DNA of 64,000 nt from Virgibacillus_F flavescens (GTDB lineage Bacteria > Bacillota > Bacilli > Bacillales > Amphibacillaceae): positions 1,054,001 to 1,118,000 of the forward strand of contig NZ_CP192260.1 in NCBI RefSeq assembly GCF_050574275.1, given 5' to 3'. The position numbers were made by a program, and so were the translations under genes. Numbering within the stretch: the stretch's first letter is position 1; every line of letters starts with the position of its first letter. Shown in pieces: positions 51,776 through 59,844 of this stretch. The notes beneath the pieces are model-generated. The model was not told the origin of the DNA, searched no databases, and saw nothing but the letters and a program-made list of their open reading frames with translations.

Positions 51776-52743
51776 CTCAATTGAGGCATGTAAAACCTGC
51801 TGGAGAAGCGATTTTCAAAGACCGTTATACAACGAAAGTCCAGGAGTTGCTAGTTCCATGGAAGGCTGGATTGACAGCTGAGTTTGCGATAGCAGGAGCG
51901 CCATTCTCCAAGTCATCGATCAGCCATTCCGGGGCGTCGTTTGCCCCTTCAGCAATTCGTTCTGCTCTTCAGAGCTATACAACTTTTTCAGGCGATACGG
52001 GCATAGATTTGGCCGAATCAATTATGGACTTTGGTGACGTGAATATGGATCCGACTGATGTGGTGGGTAATTTGCAGCGTCTGTACGAAGGTTTTTCGGA
52101 TATTTATGCGACAGATGCAGCTGAAAATTGGATGATACTTGGCGGTGATCACGGTATCAGCCATGCATCCATCAAAGGTTTTTCGGAAAAACATACGTCG
52201 ATCGGAGTCATTCAATTCGATGCCCATCACGATTTGCGTAATGTTGAGGACGGTGGACCTACCAACGGTACTCCGTTCAGACGTTTGATAGAAGAAGATA
52301 TTTTACAAGGTGAGAACTTGGTTCAAGTAGGCATTCGTGACTTCACCAATGCGAAAGAATATCATGATTATGCAGCTGAGAAAGGTGTAGTGGTCTACAC
52401 GATGCAGGACCTGATGCGAGAATCCGTTGTGAAAATAATGGAAGAAGAACTGAAGCGACTAGCCGAGCGAGTTGACGTCATCTACCTTTCCGTCGACATG
52501 GATGTACTGGACCAGGCATACGCTCCTGGCTGCCCAGCAATTGGCCCAGGCGGAATGACCAGCCGTGAGCTCCTTGGCGCTGTGTTTATGGCTGCTCAAC
52601 ATCCACAGGTGACGGCTATGGATATCGTGGAAATCGATCCGACGATTGATATTCGGAACATGACCAGCCGTGTTGCGGCGAATGTCATGCTGCAGTTTAT
52701 GATGGGGAAGCAGACGAGTAGTGCAGTGCGCCGGGATCGATAA
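51772..52743 (+). CDS. hutG: Formimidoylglutamase (arginase family)
   Basis: A 323-residue manganese enzyme that yields glutamate and formamide, last step of the hut route. Metal-ligand motifs GGDHGISHASI, FDAHHDLRNVEDG and SVDMDVLDQAYAPG are in order. The start is the ATG overlapping the hutI stop (GAGAGG upstream); a much longer frame into hutI is not used. The stop codon falls in the first unit of the 21-bp array. A hutM permease gene is absent from this operon. Confidence 0.93.
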   Translation: MTQLRHVKPAGEAIFKDRYTTKVQELLVPWKAGLTAEFAIAGAPFSKSSISHSGASFAPSAIRSALQSYTTFSGDTGIDLAESIMDFGDVNMDPTDVVGNLQRLYEGFSDIYATDAAENWMILGGDHGISHASIKGFSEKHTSIGVIQFDAHHDLRNVEDGGPTNGTPFRRLIEEDILQGENLVQVGIRDFTNAKEYHDYAAEKGVVVYTMQDLMRESVVKIMEEELKRLAERVDVIYLSVDMDVLDQAYAPGCPAIGPGGMTSRELLGAVFMAAQHPQVTAMDIVEIDPTIDIRNMTSRVAANVMLQFMMGKQTSSAVRRDR

Positions 52744-52860
52744 AATTTATGTCGAGATCGATAAATTTTTTCTCGAACGTGATAAAAATCAGAACAGGAT
52801 TGATAAGTGTCAACTAGGAATAGAAAAGCTAGTTACCGAGATAGATAACCGGCACTTCGG
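52735..52860 (+). repeat. Tandem 21-bp array (d) at the hutG stop codon
   Basis: Six exact 21-bp steps: 52735, 52756, 52777, 52798, 52819, 52840. Most units carry GATnGATAA near the start. Read in the second frame they give heptads IDKIYVE, IDKFFLE, RDKNQNR, IDKCQLG, IEKLVTE, IDNRHFG without a stop. The first unit contains the end of hutG, so the array grows from the gene end. No ribosome-binding site supports translation of the heptads. Confidence 0.7.
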
Positions 52861-52908
52861 CAACTATATCGCCAGGTCCGGTGCGCCAGCCGGAATCGAT
52901 AATGAGGC

Positions 52909-52941
52909 AAAAAAATAGGCTGTGCACGTCGCAGCAGCCTA
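52909..52941 (-). terminator. Terminator of the HxlR gene
   Basis: On the minus strand TAGGCTG/CAGCCTA is followed by seven T residues, directly behind the stop. Confidence 0.75.
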
Positions 52942-52945
52942 CCAA

Positions 52946-53278
52946 TTATTTTGCTTTTTCTTTAGTTTCACTTTCTAGTTCGACCCAATTTTCTGCCCAA
53001 CGCTGAATCTCACGAATAACAGGTTCCAGAGCCTTTCCTTTTTCAGATAAGGAGTATTCTATACGTACAGGAAACTCGGAGTATATTTTTCGTTCAACTA
53101 TACCTTCCTGTTCAAGCATTTTTAACCGATCAGAGAGTAACCTCCCGCTGATAGGTAAGTCTGCTTCCATTTCAGAGAAACGTTTTTTGCCTTTTAAGAG
53201 ATCGAATAAAATTAAACCAACCCAACGTTTGCTGACAAGTTGCATAGCGCTTTCAAATCGCGGACATAGTTCTTGCAT
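52946..53278 (-). CDS. HxlR-family winged-helix regulator (YodB-like)
   Basis: A 110-residue DNA-binding protein. Cys5 in MQELCPRFESAM is at the place of the redox-active Cys6 of YodB, followed by the HxlR core SKRWVGLILFDLLKGKKRFSEM, LSDRLKMLEQEGIVERK as recognition helix and RIEYSLSEKGKALEPVI in the wing. It may sense electrophiles or disulfide stress; this is inferred from Cys5 alone. GAGGTGATC stands before the ATG at 53278. An inverted repeat upstream could be its operator. It is divergent from the aminopeptidase gene. Confidence 0.85.
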   Translation of the reverse strand: MQELCPRFESAMQLVSKRWVGLILFDLLKGKKRFSEMEADLPISGRLLSDRLKMLEQEGIVERKIYSEFPVRIEYSLSEKGKALEPVIREIQRWAENWVELESETKEKAK

Positions 53279-53342
53279 GAAGATCACCTCATTTATTTTA
53301 GTTTATCTGTTAGTGTATGTTTTTAGTCATTAATTACGAAAA

Positions 53343-53376
53343 GTAACTTAATAACAGTATACCATATTAAGGTTAC
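53343..53376. promoter_or_regulatory. Inverted repeat, candidate HxlR operator
   Basis: GTAACTTAATA (53343-53353) and TATTAAGGTTAC (53365-53376) form a near-perfect inverted pair with an 11-base centre; one base is missing in the left arm. It lies in the divergent spacer between the HxlR gene and the aminopeptidase. Confidence 0.5.
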
Positions 53377-53529
53377 TTAGTAAATGACTCAGCAGCAGGA
53401 CTAAGGATTAGAACTTGCAAAAATTAGCATTAATATTTTCGGATTATTTGATCAATAGTTTGGTAATTTAAGATGATTTATGAAATAATAACGGTACACG
53501 AAATATATGAAATTAATGGAGGGAATAGA

Positions 53530-54768
53530 ATGATCAACCAAAAGACTAAGGAAAAATACGCAGAACTTGCTTTGCGTAAAGGTGTAAACCTTCAAAAGAA
53601 CCAGGCGTTAATGGTTAATGCACCAATTGAGGGAGCAGACTTCACTAAAATTGTAGTTCGTAAAGCTTATGAAATGGGTGCGAAAGATGTACATATTAAT
53701 TGGGTGGACGACGAGCTTACATTGTTAAAATATGAGAATGCTCCAGATGAGGTCATTGCTGATTTCCCTGAATGGAGAGTGAAATTGCATAACATGTATG
53801 CGGAAGATGGAGCTGCAGTACTTTCAATTCGTTCAACTAACCCGGACTTATTGCAGGATATTGATTCATCTCGTGTAGCAAAAGCTAATAAGGCTGCGGC
53901 GCAGGCTATGACTACTTTCCGCAAGTATACGATGAACGATTTGATTACATGGTCGATCATTTCTATTCCAACTGGTGACTGGGCACAGAAAATATTCCCT
54001 GATAAATCAACAGATGATGCTATTGAAAGTCTATGGGATGCGATTGTTAAAATTGTTCGTGTAGACCAGGAAGACCCAATTGCTGCGTGGGATGATCACA
54101 ATGCTACATTGAGAATTGCGCGCGAGTTGATGAACCGTAAAAATTATAAAAAATTAATTTATAAAGCACCTGGGACAGATCTTGAATTGGAGCTGCCAGA
54201 AGGACATATCTGGAAAGGTGGATCTGCTGATTCTGCTAAAGGTATTACCTTTAATCCGAATATGCCAACGGAAGAAGTTTTCTCAATGCCACATAAATAT
54301 GGGGTAAACGGAACCGTTTCTAGTACGAAGCCATTGAATTATGGTGGAAGTTTAATCGACAATTTCACATTGACGTTTAAAGAAGGAAAAGTAGTGGACT
54401 TTAAGGCTGAGCAGGGCGAAGAGGTTCTCAAGCATTTACTTGATACAGATGATGGAGCGCGCCGTTTAGGTGAAGTAGCACTAGTTCCACACGAATCACC
54501 AGTATCACAGTCAGGACTGATTTTTTATAATACGTTGTTTGACGAAAATGCTTCCTGCCATATTGCGCTTGGAAAAGCGTATCCAACCAACTTAGAGGGC
54601 GGAGCTGATATGGACAGTGAGCAGCTTGATAAACATGGAGTGAATGACAGTCTGACACACGTTGATTTCATGATTGGTTCTGAAAAGCTTGATATCGATG
54701 GAGTACTGCAGGATGGAACAACAGAAGCCGTTTTCCGCAATGGAACTTGGGCATTTGAAATTAAATAA
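53530..54768 (+). CDS. M29-family aminopeptidase (AmpS/PepS-like)
   Basis: A 412-residue cytoplasmic metallo-aminopeptidase. N-terminal domain with YAELALRKGVNLQKNQALMVNAPIEG, and the M29 catalytic region with ELPEGHIWKGGSA, FNPNMPTEEVFSMPHKYGVNGTV, and H-x-A/D ligands in ASCHIALGKAYP and NDSLTHVDFMIGSE. It trims N-terminal residues from peptides, which fits the Opp importer and the amino-acid catabolic genes in the window. GGAGGGAAT supports the ATG at 53530 over an earlier in-frame ATG. Confidence 0.9.
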   Translation: MINQKTKEKYAELALRKGVNLQKNQALMVNAPIEGADFTKIVVRKAYEMGAKDVHINWVDDELTLLKYENAPDEVIADFPEWRVKLHNMYAEDGAAVLSIRSTNPDLLQDIDSSRVAKANKAAAQAMTTFRKYTMNDLITWSIISIPTGDWAQKIFPDKSTDDAIESLWDAIVKIVRVDQEDPIAAWDDHNATLRIARELMNRKNYKKLIYKAPGTDLELELPEGHIWKGGSADSAKGITFNPNMPTEEVFSMPHKYGVNGTVSSTKPLNYGGSLIDNFTLTFKEGKVVDFKAEQGEEVLKHLLDTDDGARRLGEVALVPHESPVSQSGLIFYNTLFDENASCHIALGKAYPTNLEGGADMDSEQLDKHGVNDSLTHVDFMIGSEKLDIDGVLQDGTTEAVFRNGTWAFEIK

Positions 54769-54781
54769 ATTTGTTAGCAGG

Positions 54782-54815
54782 ACCGTTTCTCGGATTTCTC
54801 GGGGAGCGGTTTTTA
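54782..54815 (+). terminator. Terminator of the aminopeptidase gene
   Basis: ACCGTTTCTC/GGGGAGCGGT pair with several G-U bonds, followed by TTTTTATT. Confidence 0.6.
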
Positions 54816-55010
54816 TTTTGCAGGTAAGAAAATATAAATCCTTTCTTACGCTCCTCTTTCGCACATAAAAAATTTAAGTTCTTGGAGACTTGAAATATGT
54901 TACTTGACGAGATATACAAATACGTCTGTTTCTAAAATATGCTATTAGTTACTTTTGTCGTAGTAGATGGAAATTGCGCAGTAACATACAACTTTGAAAC
55001 TTCTATCTTG

Positions 55011-55224
55011 CCACTGAAAAAGTTACATAAGATATGTATTTAGAGAATCTGCGATCGCATCTTCGAATATACTTCGCTTTCCGTGGGCGAGTGGTGAGCC
55101 TCCTCGTGCTGTCGCACTCCGGGGTCTCACCGATCTCTTACTTCCCACAGGAGTCTTCGTATATTCGAAGATGCTGAGTTAAAATGGAAATAATATTTTT
55201 TGAAAATCTACCACTTTTTCAGTG
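55011..55224. repeat. Palindromic intergenic element, copy D
   Basis: Ends CCACTGAAAAAGT/ACTTTTTCAGTG, arms GCATCTTCGAATATACTTCG and CTTCGTATATTCGAAGATGC, second-type core (GAGTGGTGAGCCTCCTCGTG ... CACTCCGGGGTCTCACCG) nearly identical to copy B at 21.8 kb. Confidence 0.78.
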
Positions 55225-55319
55225 ACATTTTATTGCGCTCCATCTTTTCAATTGTTTTTAAATTCCTGTACCAATCACTTATGAATTGCGCAGTGGTAAA
55301 AATTCATGAGGTTCTCAGC

Positions 55320-55591
55320 AACTGAAAAAGGGATGGATATTATAAAAGAAGATCTTGCACCTCAACCTAGCATCATTGAATTCACGAGACTCCTATGGGA
55401 ACAGCGCGAGCTGAAGATCTAAGCAGGAAAGCGCTTAAAGAGGAGGGCAAACTAAAACCGTCCTTTGCGGACAACGTTTGCATACTCCTTGCCGGGGCAA
55501 GGAAGCTGAAGTCGTGCCCACGGAAAGCGAAGTGAATTTGATGATGCGATCGCAGATCCTGTTAATATGTACTTCGTGTAACTTTTTCAGC
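55320..55591. repeat. Palindromic intergenic element, copy E (long core)
   Basis: Ends AACTGAAAAAGG/ACTTTTTCAG as in copies A-D, but the core is the long form of copy H, with the extra segment CCGTCCTTTGCGGACAACG ... CTTGCCGGGGCAAGG. Thus the arms of one type are combined with the core of the other. The right flank CCTTCGGAATGATTCTG occurs inverted beside copy B. Confidence 0.72.
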
Positions 55592-55827
55592 TTCCTTCGG
55601 AATGATTCTGTAAGGCACCAATGAGAAAAATGAAGTTAATGCGCAGTTTATATATTTTGTGTCACTACGAAAATGGATTGCGAGATATTTAACTGTTTCT
55701 GGGAGAATCGCCTAATTTTATTCTGTGATAATTGTGTTATACGTATAAAGGTTTAGAGCAAATGCCGGTATAAGTAAAAACTCAGCATTCGCTAGTATAG
55801 ACATGCAGAATGTCGAACTTTCTAACT

Positions 55828-55905
55828 CCAGATTGATAAAACAAATTCATCGATTTGTGAGAATATCGACGAATTTCCGGATAAATCGACCACCGTGATT
55901 CCGCT
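55828..55905. repeat. Short degenerate array (f)
   Basis: ATTGATAAAACAAATTC, ATCGATTTGTGAGAAT, ATCGACGAATTTCCGGATAA and ATCGACCACCGTGATTCC follow one another at 16-20-base steps behind recQ. Less regular than arrays a-d. Confidence 0.4.
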
Positions 55906-55922
55906 CGTCTTCACCATTTCCA

Positions 55923-55954
55923 CAAAAAAAGTGCACTCCCTGAGGACGTGCACA
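55923..55954 (-). terminator. Terminator of recQ
   Basis: GTGCAC ... GTGCAC hairpin followed on the minus strand by seven T residues. Confidence 0.65.
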
Positions 55955-55960
55955 CCTAAT

Positions 55961-58105
55961 TTACATCAATTCATTTTTAACCAAAACAGCTTTTATTTTT
56001 GTGTAACTGTAGCCTTCAGGCAGCAAATCCTTTACCTGCTTTAATTTTGGTTCTTCCAGTTCATTTCGTACTGCGAGTACTGTTTGTTCTTCCTCTTCTG
56101 TGAAAAATATTCCCCAGGCGATTGGATAGCCTTCCTTGGTAGCTTTGAAAATATGTCCTTCAATGGTTTGCGGAGATAAATCACGCATTACCGCTATATC
56201 CTTGAGGGACTTTCCAGACCGAAACATCTCATAGCTTGCAAGGTGACTTGGGCCATCGACATCTTTCGGTTTGGGCTTGCTTACAGGAGCAGTATCGCTG
56301 ATTCGAATCCGCTTTTTCACATCCGGGTTTCGTTCTCGCCACTGTTGTACGGTTTCCAGAAACGCTTCACCATATTGCTCGTATTTCTTTTCACCAATAC
56401 CTTTAATGGTAAGCATATCTTCTTTCGAATCCGGAAAATATCGACTCAAATCTTTTAATGTGGCATCTGAGAATAAAACATACGGCGGAACACCTTCATC
56501 ATCAGCGGTTTGCTTGCGAAGCTGGCGCAATTCCTCAAATAGATCTTCACGGTAATCCGCTGCTTCACCAGTTGGAATAACGGTTGCATACATCGAAACG
56601 GACTGATTTCCTTTTAGGACGTCAACCGATGACTGATTCAGCTTCAATGTTGGGTAACGGCCTTCTTCTGTCGCGAGTATTTTTTCAGCGATTAAGAAAT
56701 GAATCCACTCCGTAATTGCTTTTTCTGTGTAATTCGACAAAATCCCATAAGTGGATATTTTGTTCAAATTGAAGTCTTTCACTTTTTTATCTTTTGATCC
56801 CTTTAGTACTTTTGCGGTCATACTTACACCGAAACGTTCGCCCATGCGCTTTACACAGGACAAAATCATTTGTGATTCTTTCGTCATGTCGGTTTGATCT
56901 GTCCGGTGGATACAGTTACTACAGCGGCCACACGACTCGTTTACCTGCTGGTCATTAAAATAATCCAAAATAAACGACGTTAAACAGCTGTGTGTATGGC
57001 AATAGTTAATCATGGACTGAAGTTTGCGATATTCCGCCCGCTTTGCTTCGTCGTCCATCATCGATTGCTCAATCAGGAACTTCTGCAGCTGGATATCCTG
57101 TGCGGAAAAAAGCAGGATACAATCACTTGGTTCGCCGTCACGTCCTGCACGGCCAGCTTCCTGGTAATACGATTCGATTGTCATTGGCATTGCGTAATGA
57201 ATGACATACCGAACATTGGATTTATCAATACCCATACCAAAAGCGTTTGTTGCAATCATGACTTGAATTTCATCCTGGATAAATGCTGCCTGTGCATTTT
57301 TTCGGTCGTCTTCAGACATTCCTGCATGATATTTTGCCACCGAAAAGCCTTTGGCAGTTAATTGTTCATATAGTGTATCTGCCTGTTTCCGAGTAGCGGT
57401 GTAGATTATCCCGGACTCATTTTTTCGCTCGGCAAGAAAGGAGCGGACGTAGGTAGGCTTGTCCTTCCCCTTTACAATATGGAAGGATAAATTATCACGC
57501 TCAAATCCAGTATTAATGACATGTTCATTTTCAATATGTAATAGGTTTTGAATATCTGTGATAACTTCCTCCGTAGCAGTTGCGGTCAGTGCAACATATA
57601 CAGGGATATTAGATAAGGATTTCAGGTTTGGAACAATCGACCGATAACTTGGTCGGAAGTCGTGTCCCCATTGGGAGATACAGTGTGCTTCATCAAAAGC
57701 GACTAATGCAATCGGAAGCCGTTTCACGAGTTGAACAAAGTAAGATGATTCAAATCGTTCTGGAGCAACGTATACAAAATTATAGCGCCGTGCTTCAATA
57801 TCCCGGAGACGCTGCTGTTGTTCCGCAGTAGACAAGGAACTGTTTATATATGTTGCTGCTATACCAAGTGAATTCAATGCATCAACCTGGTCCTTCATTA
57901 AGGAAATAAGTGGTGAGATAATAATGGCAACACCGTCAAGTGACAAACCGGGTATTTGATAACATACTGATTTACCGCCACCTGTGGGCATTACAGCTAA
58001 TGTGTTTTTTAATTGAAGTATATTGGATATGGTTTCCTTTTGGCCTGGTCGGAAGGCTGGAAAACCATAATATGTTTGTAGGATTTTTTCTGCTTCTGCG
58101 ATCAT
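55961..58105 (-). CDS. recQ: ATP-dependent DNA helicase RecQ
   Basis: A 714-residue 3'-5' helicase for recombination and fork repair. Walker A GGGKSVCYQ, DEAHCISQWGHDFRP (motif II and aromatic loop), motif VI YYQEAGRAGRDG. The RecQ-C-terminal zinc site shows Cys residues in SCLTS... ESCGRCSNC, followed by the winged helix, an HRDC domain (about 520-595) and an extra C-terminal HTH_40-like segment (about 620-710, KSLKDIAVMRDLSPQTIEGH) common in Bacillales RecQ. A single gene; the start ATG follows GGAGGATC. Confidence 0.94.
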   Translation of the reverse strand: MIAEAEKILQTYYGFPAFRPGQKETISNILQLKNTLAVMPTGGGKSVCYQIPGLSLDGVAIIISPLISLMKDQVDALNSLGIAATYINSSLSTAEQQQRLRDIEARRYNFVYVAPERFESSYFVQLVKRLPIALVAFDEAHCISQWGHDFRPSYRSIVPNLKSLSNIPVYVALTATATEEVITDIQNLLHIENEHVINTGFERDNLSFHIVKGKDKPTYVRSFLAERKNESGIIYTATRKQADTLYEQLTAKGFSVAKYHAGMSEDDRKNAQAAFIQDEIQVMIATNAFGMGIDKSNVRYVIHYAMPMTIESYYQEAGRAGRDGEPSDCILLFSAQDIQLQKFLIEQSMMDDEAKRAEYRKLQSMINYCHTHSCLTSFILDYFNDQQVNESCGRCSNCIHRTDQTDMTKESQMILSCVKRMGERFGVSMTAKVLKGSKDKKVKDFNLNKISTYGILSNYTEKAITEWIHFLIAEKILATEEGRYPTLKLNQSSVDVLKGNQSVSMYATVIPTGEAADYREDLFEELRQLRKQTADDEGVPPYVLFSDATLKDLSRYFPDSKEDMLTIKGIGEKKYEQYGEAFLETVQQWRERNPDVKKRIRISDTAPVSKPKPKDVDGPSHLASYEMFRSGKSLKDIAVMRDLSPQTIEGHIFKATKEGYPIAWGIFFTEEEEQTVLAVRNELEEPKLKQVKDLLPEGYSYTKIKAVLVKNELM

Positions 58106-58149
58106 TATGATCCTCCTTCGTTACACATTATTTTACCACATTTTCAAAC

Positions 58150-58177
58150 AAAAAAAGAGCTGATAAACTCAGCTCTT
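58150..58177 (-). terminator. Terminator of brnQ
   Basis: AGAGCTGA/TCAGCTCT with TTTTTTTG on the minus strand, directly behind the stop. Confidence 0.85.
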
Positions 58178-58181
58178 ACAT

Positions 58182-59477
58182 TTATTTAGCGTAACTTGGA
58201 TTTGCTGATTTACTAATAAGCAAGCCAATAATGCTCCCGACTAACGCTGGCAGAATCCAGCCGAGTCCAAGTGAGAAAAACGGCAATGCTTCCATGTACG
58301 GTGTTACAGCAGACAGATCTAATCCGAACGCGAGCAGTCCATCGTATAAACTTGTAACAGCTGTTAGCAGAATAGCTCCCTGGTACACTGCCCGTTTTCC
58401 GTGAAACAACTTTTGTGAAAACGTTAGGACGATCAATACGATTGCTATTGGATAAATAAATACAAGTACCGGCACAGAATAGTTGATAATCGTGTTTAAA
58501 CCTTGATTGGCGATTAAGAAACTTACAATTGTGGTAATTAGTATCACCATATTATAACTTACGCCAATAGTTTTAGAGAAAAACTGTCCACAGGCAACTA
58601 CTAGCCCCACACATGTCGTGAAACAGGCTAAGGCTACGATAATTCCAAGTAATAGTGCACCGAATTCACCAAATACAAGACGTGCAGCACTGGATAAAAT
58701 CTCGCCGCCGTTCGTAAACGTACCTGCGTCAGTCATTTTGGCACCTATCCAACCGATCGATCCATAAACCAAAATTAAACCGATTCCGGTAACCACACCT
58801 GCTTTTAACGTTGAAGTTACGAGTTCACGCTGCGTCGTTATTCCACGGTCTTTAAATGCATTTACAACAATGATGCCAAATGCTAATGCCCCAATAGCAT
58901 CCATCGTTAAGTATCCTTCAACAAAGCCTGTGAAAAATGGTGACGAAGCATATTTATCAATTGGCGCTGACATTGGGTTATCCAACATTAAAAACCCGCC
59001 AATACTTAATCCGATAATTGCCAGTAATAGTATAGGAGTTAAATACTGACCGATGCGATCCACCATTTTGGATGGATTTAAACTTACGACATAAACTAAT
59101 GTAAAGAAGATTGTCATAAACAAAAATATTGTCCAAAAGCTATTTGTTAAAAAGGGATCAGCACTCATTTGAAACGCCACTGTTGCAGCGCGTGGAATCC
59201 CGAAAAAAGGACCAATTGCTAAATATACTACTGAAGTAAAAATAAGACCGAACATAGGGTGTACGCGGTTAGCAAGCTCGCGTGCATCGTTGTTTACAAA
59301 GGAAATAGCAGTCACTGCGAGGATAGGTAACCCAACGCCAGTAAAGATAAACCCGGCAATTGCGGCCCAATAAGATGTGCCCGAATCAATTCCGAGAGTT
59401 GGTGGATAGATGATATTTCCAGCCCCGAAAAATAAAGCAAATAACATAAACCCAATAATGAAAGTGTCTTTATTCAT
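58182..59477 (-). CDS. brnQ: Branched-chain amino acid carrier BrnQ
   Basis: A 431-residue cation-coupled transporter for leucine, isoleucine and valine with about twelve helices. The opening FIIGFMLFALFFGAGNIIYPPTLG and later GPFFGIPRAATVAFQMS and YLTMDAIGALAFGIIVVNAF are the BrnQ signatures. AAGGAG stands before the ATG at 59477, so the earlier start at 59501 is not used. A cre-like site is upstream; no T-box leader is visible. Confidence 0.93.
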   Translation of the reverse strand: MNKDTFIIGFMLFALFFGAGNIIYPPTLGIDSGTSYWAAIAGFIFTGVGLPILAVTAISFVNNDARELANRVHPMFGLIFTSVVYLAIGPFFGIPRAATVAFQMSADPFLTNSFWTIFLFMTIFFTLVYVVSLNPSKMVDRIGQYLTPILLLAIIGLSIGGFLMLDNPMSAPIDKYASSPFFTGFVEGYLTMDAIGALAFGIIVVNAFKDRGITTQRELVTSTLKAGVVTGIGLILVYGSIGWIGAKMTDAGTFTNGGEILSSAARLVFGEFGALLLGIIVALACFTTCVGLVVACGQFFSKTIGVSYNMVILITTIVSFLIANQGLNTIINYSVPVLVFIYPIAIVLIVLTFSQKLFHGKRAVYQGAILLTAVTSLYDGLLAFGLDLSAVTPYMEALPFFSLGLGWILPALVGSIIGLLISKSANPSYAK

Positions 59478-59519
59478 GATGTTAGCTCCTTCTAATGGCA
59501 ATAGTAGTTGATTTATAGA

Positions 59520-59533
59520 GGCAAACGCTTACA
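59520..59533. promoter_or_regulatory. cre-like site before brnQ
   Basis: GGCAAACGCTTACA agrees with the cre consensus at most positions (12 of 14 on either strand), 43 bases before the brnQ start. The rest of the spacer to 59844 is A/T-rich, with TTGAAG (59786) and TATAAA (59807) at short spacing before the antiporter gene. Confidence 0.4.
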
Positions 59534-59844
59534 AATATTGTAAAAAATGTGCCTATTTTCAATATTATCAGAAAAATACAGGTGTGAAAAATGTACCTTT
59601 AAACACCAGGGACAATCTTAACAATTTAGTCAACAGCTTGTCAATATAGATATGGAAAGAGTTCCAACAATAATGTGGCTGGAAGATTTTACATTTTTTT
59701 CAGAACCAGGCTTTTATTGTTTACATTAACTACCTGCACATTTAAAATGATTTTATATTATAAGCGTAAGAATTTGTTAATTGCCTTGAAGTTAAATGTA
59801 AGGTACTATAAAAGCTTGATAAAGTTAACAAGAGGGGGTTTGAT

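Larger units (their letters stand above)
54939..55758. repeat. Carrier repeat, copy 2, with two nested elements
   Basis: The ends match those of 11907-12370 (ATGCTATTAGTTACTTTTGT at the left, TTTTGTGTCACTACGAAAAT to about 55758 at the right). Inside are copies D and E in place of copy H. The wider gap 54769-55960 contains no gene; besides the carrier it holds a terminator at each side and a short ATCGA-phrase array at 55828-55905. Confidence 0.6.

Noticed and set aside
52721..52918. 65-codon frame covering the 21-bp array behind hutG
   Set aside because: No ribosome-binding site, begins inside hutG, and its sequence is explained by the repeat; kept as a repeat finding only.
59478..59844. T-box or other riboswitch before brnQ or the antiporter
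   Set aside because: I found no T-box sequence (AGGGTGGNACCGCG-like) and no conserved riboswitch core in this spacer.
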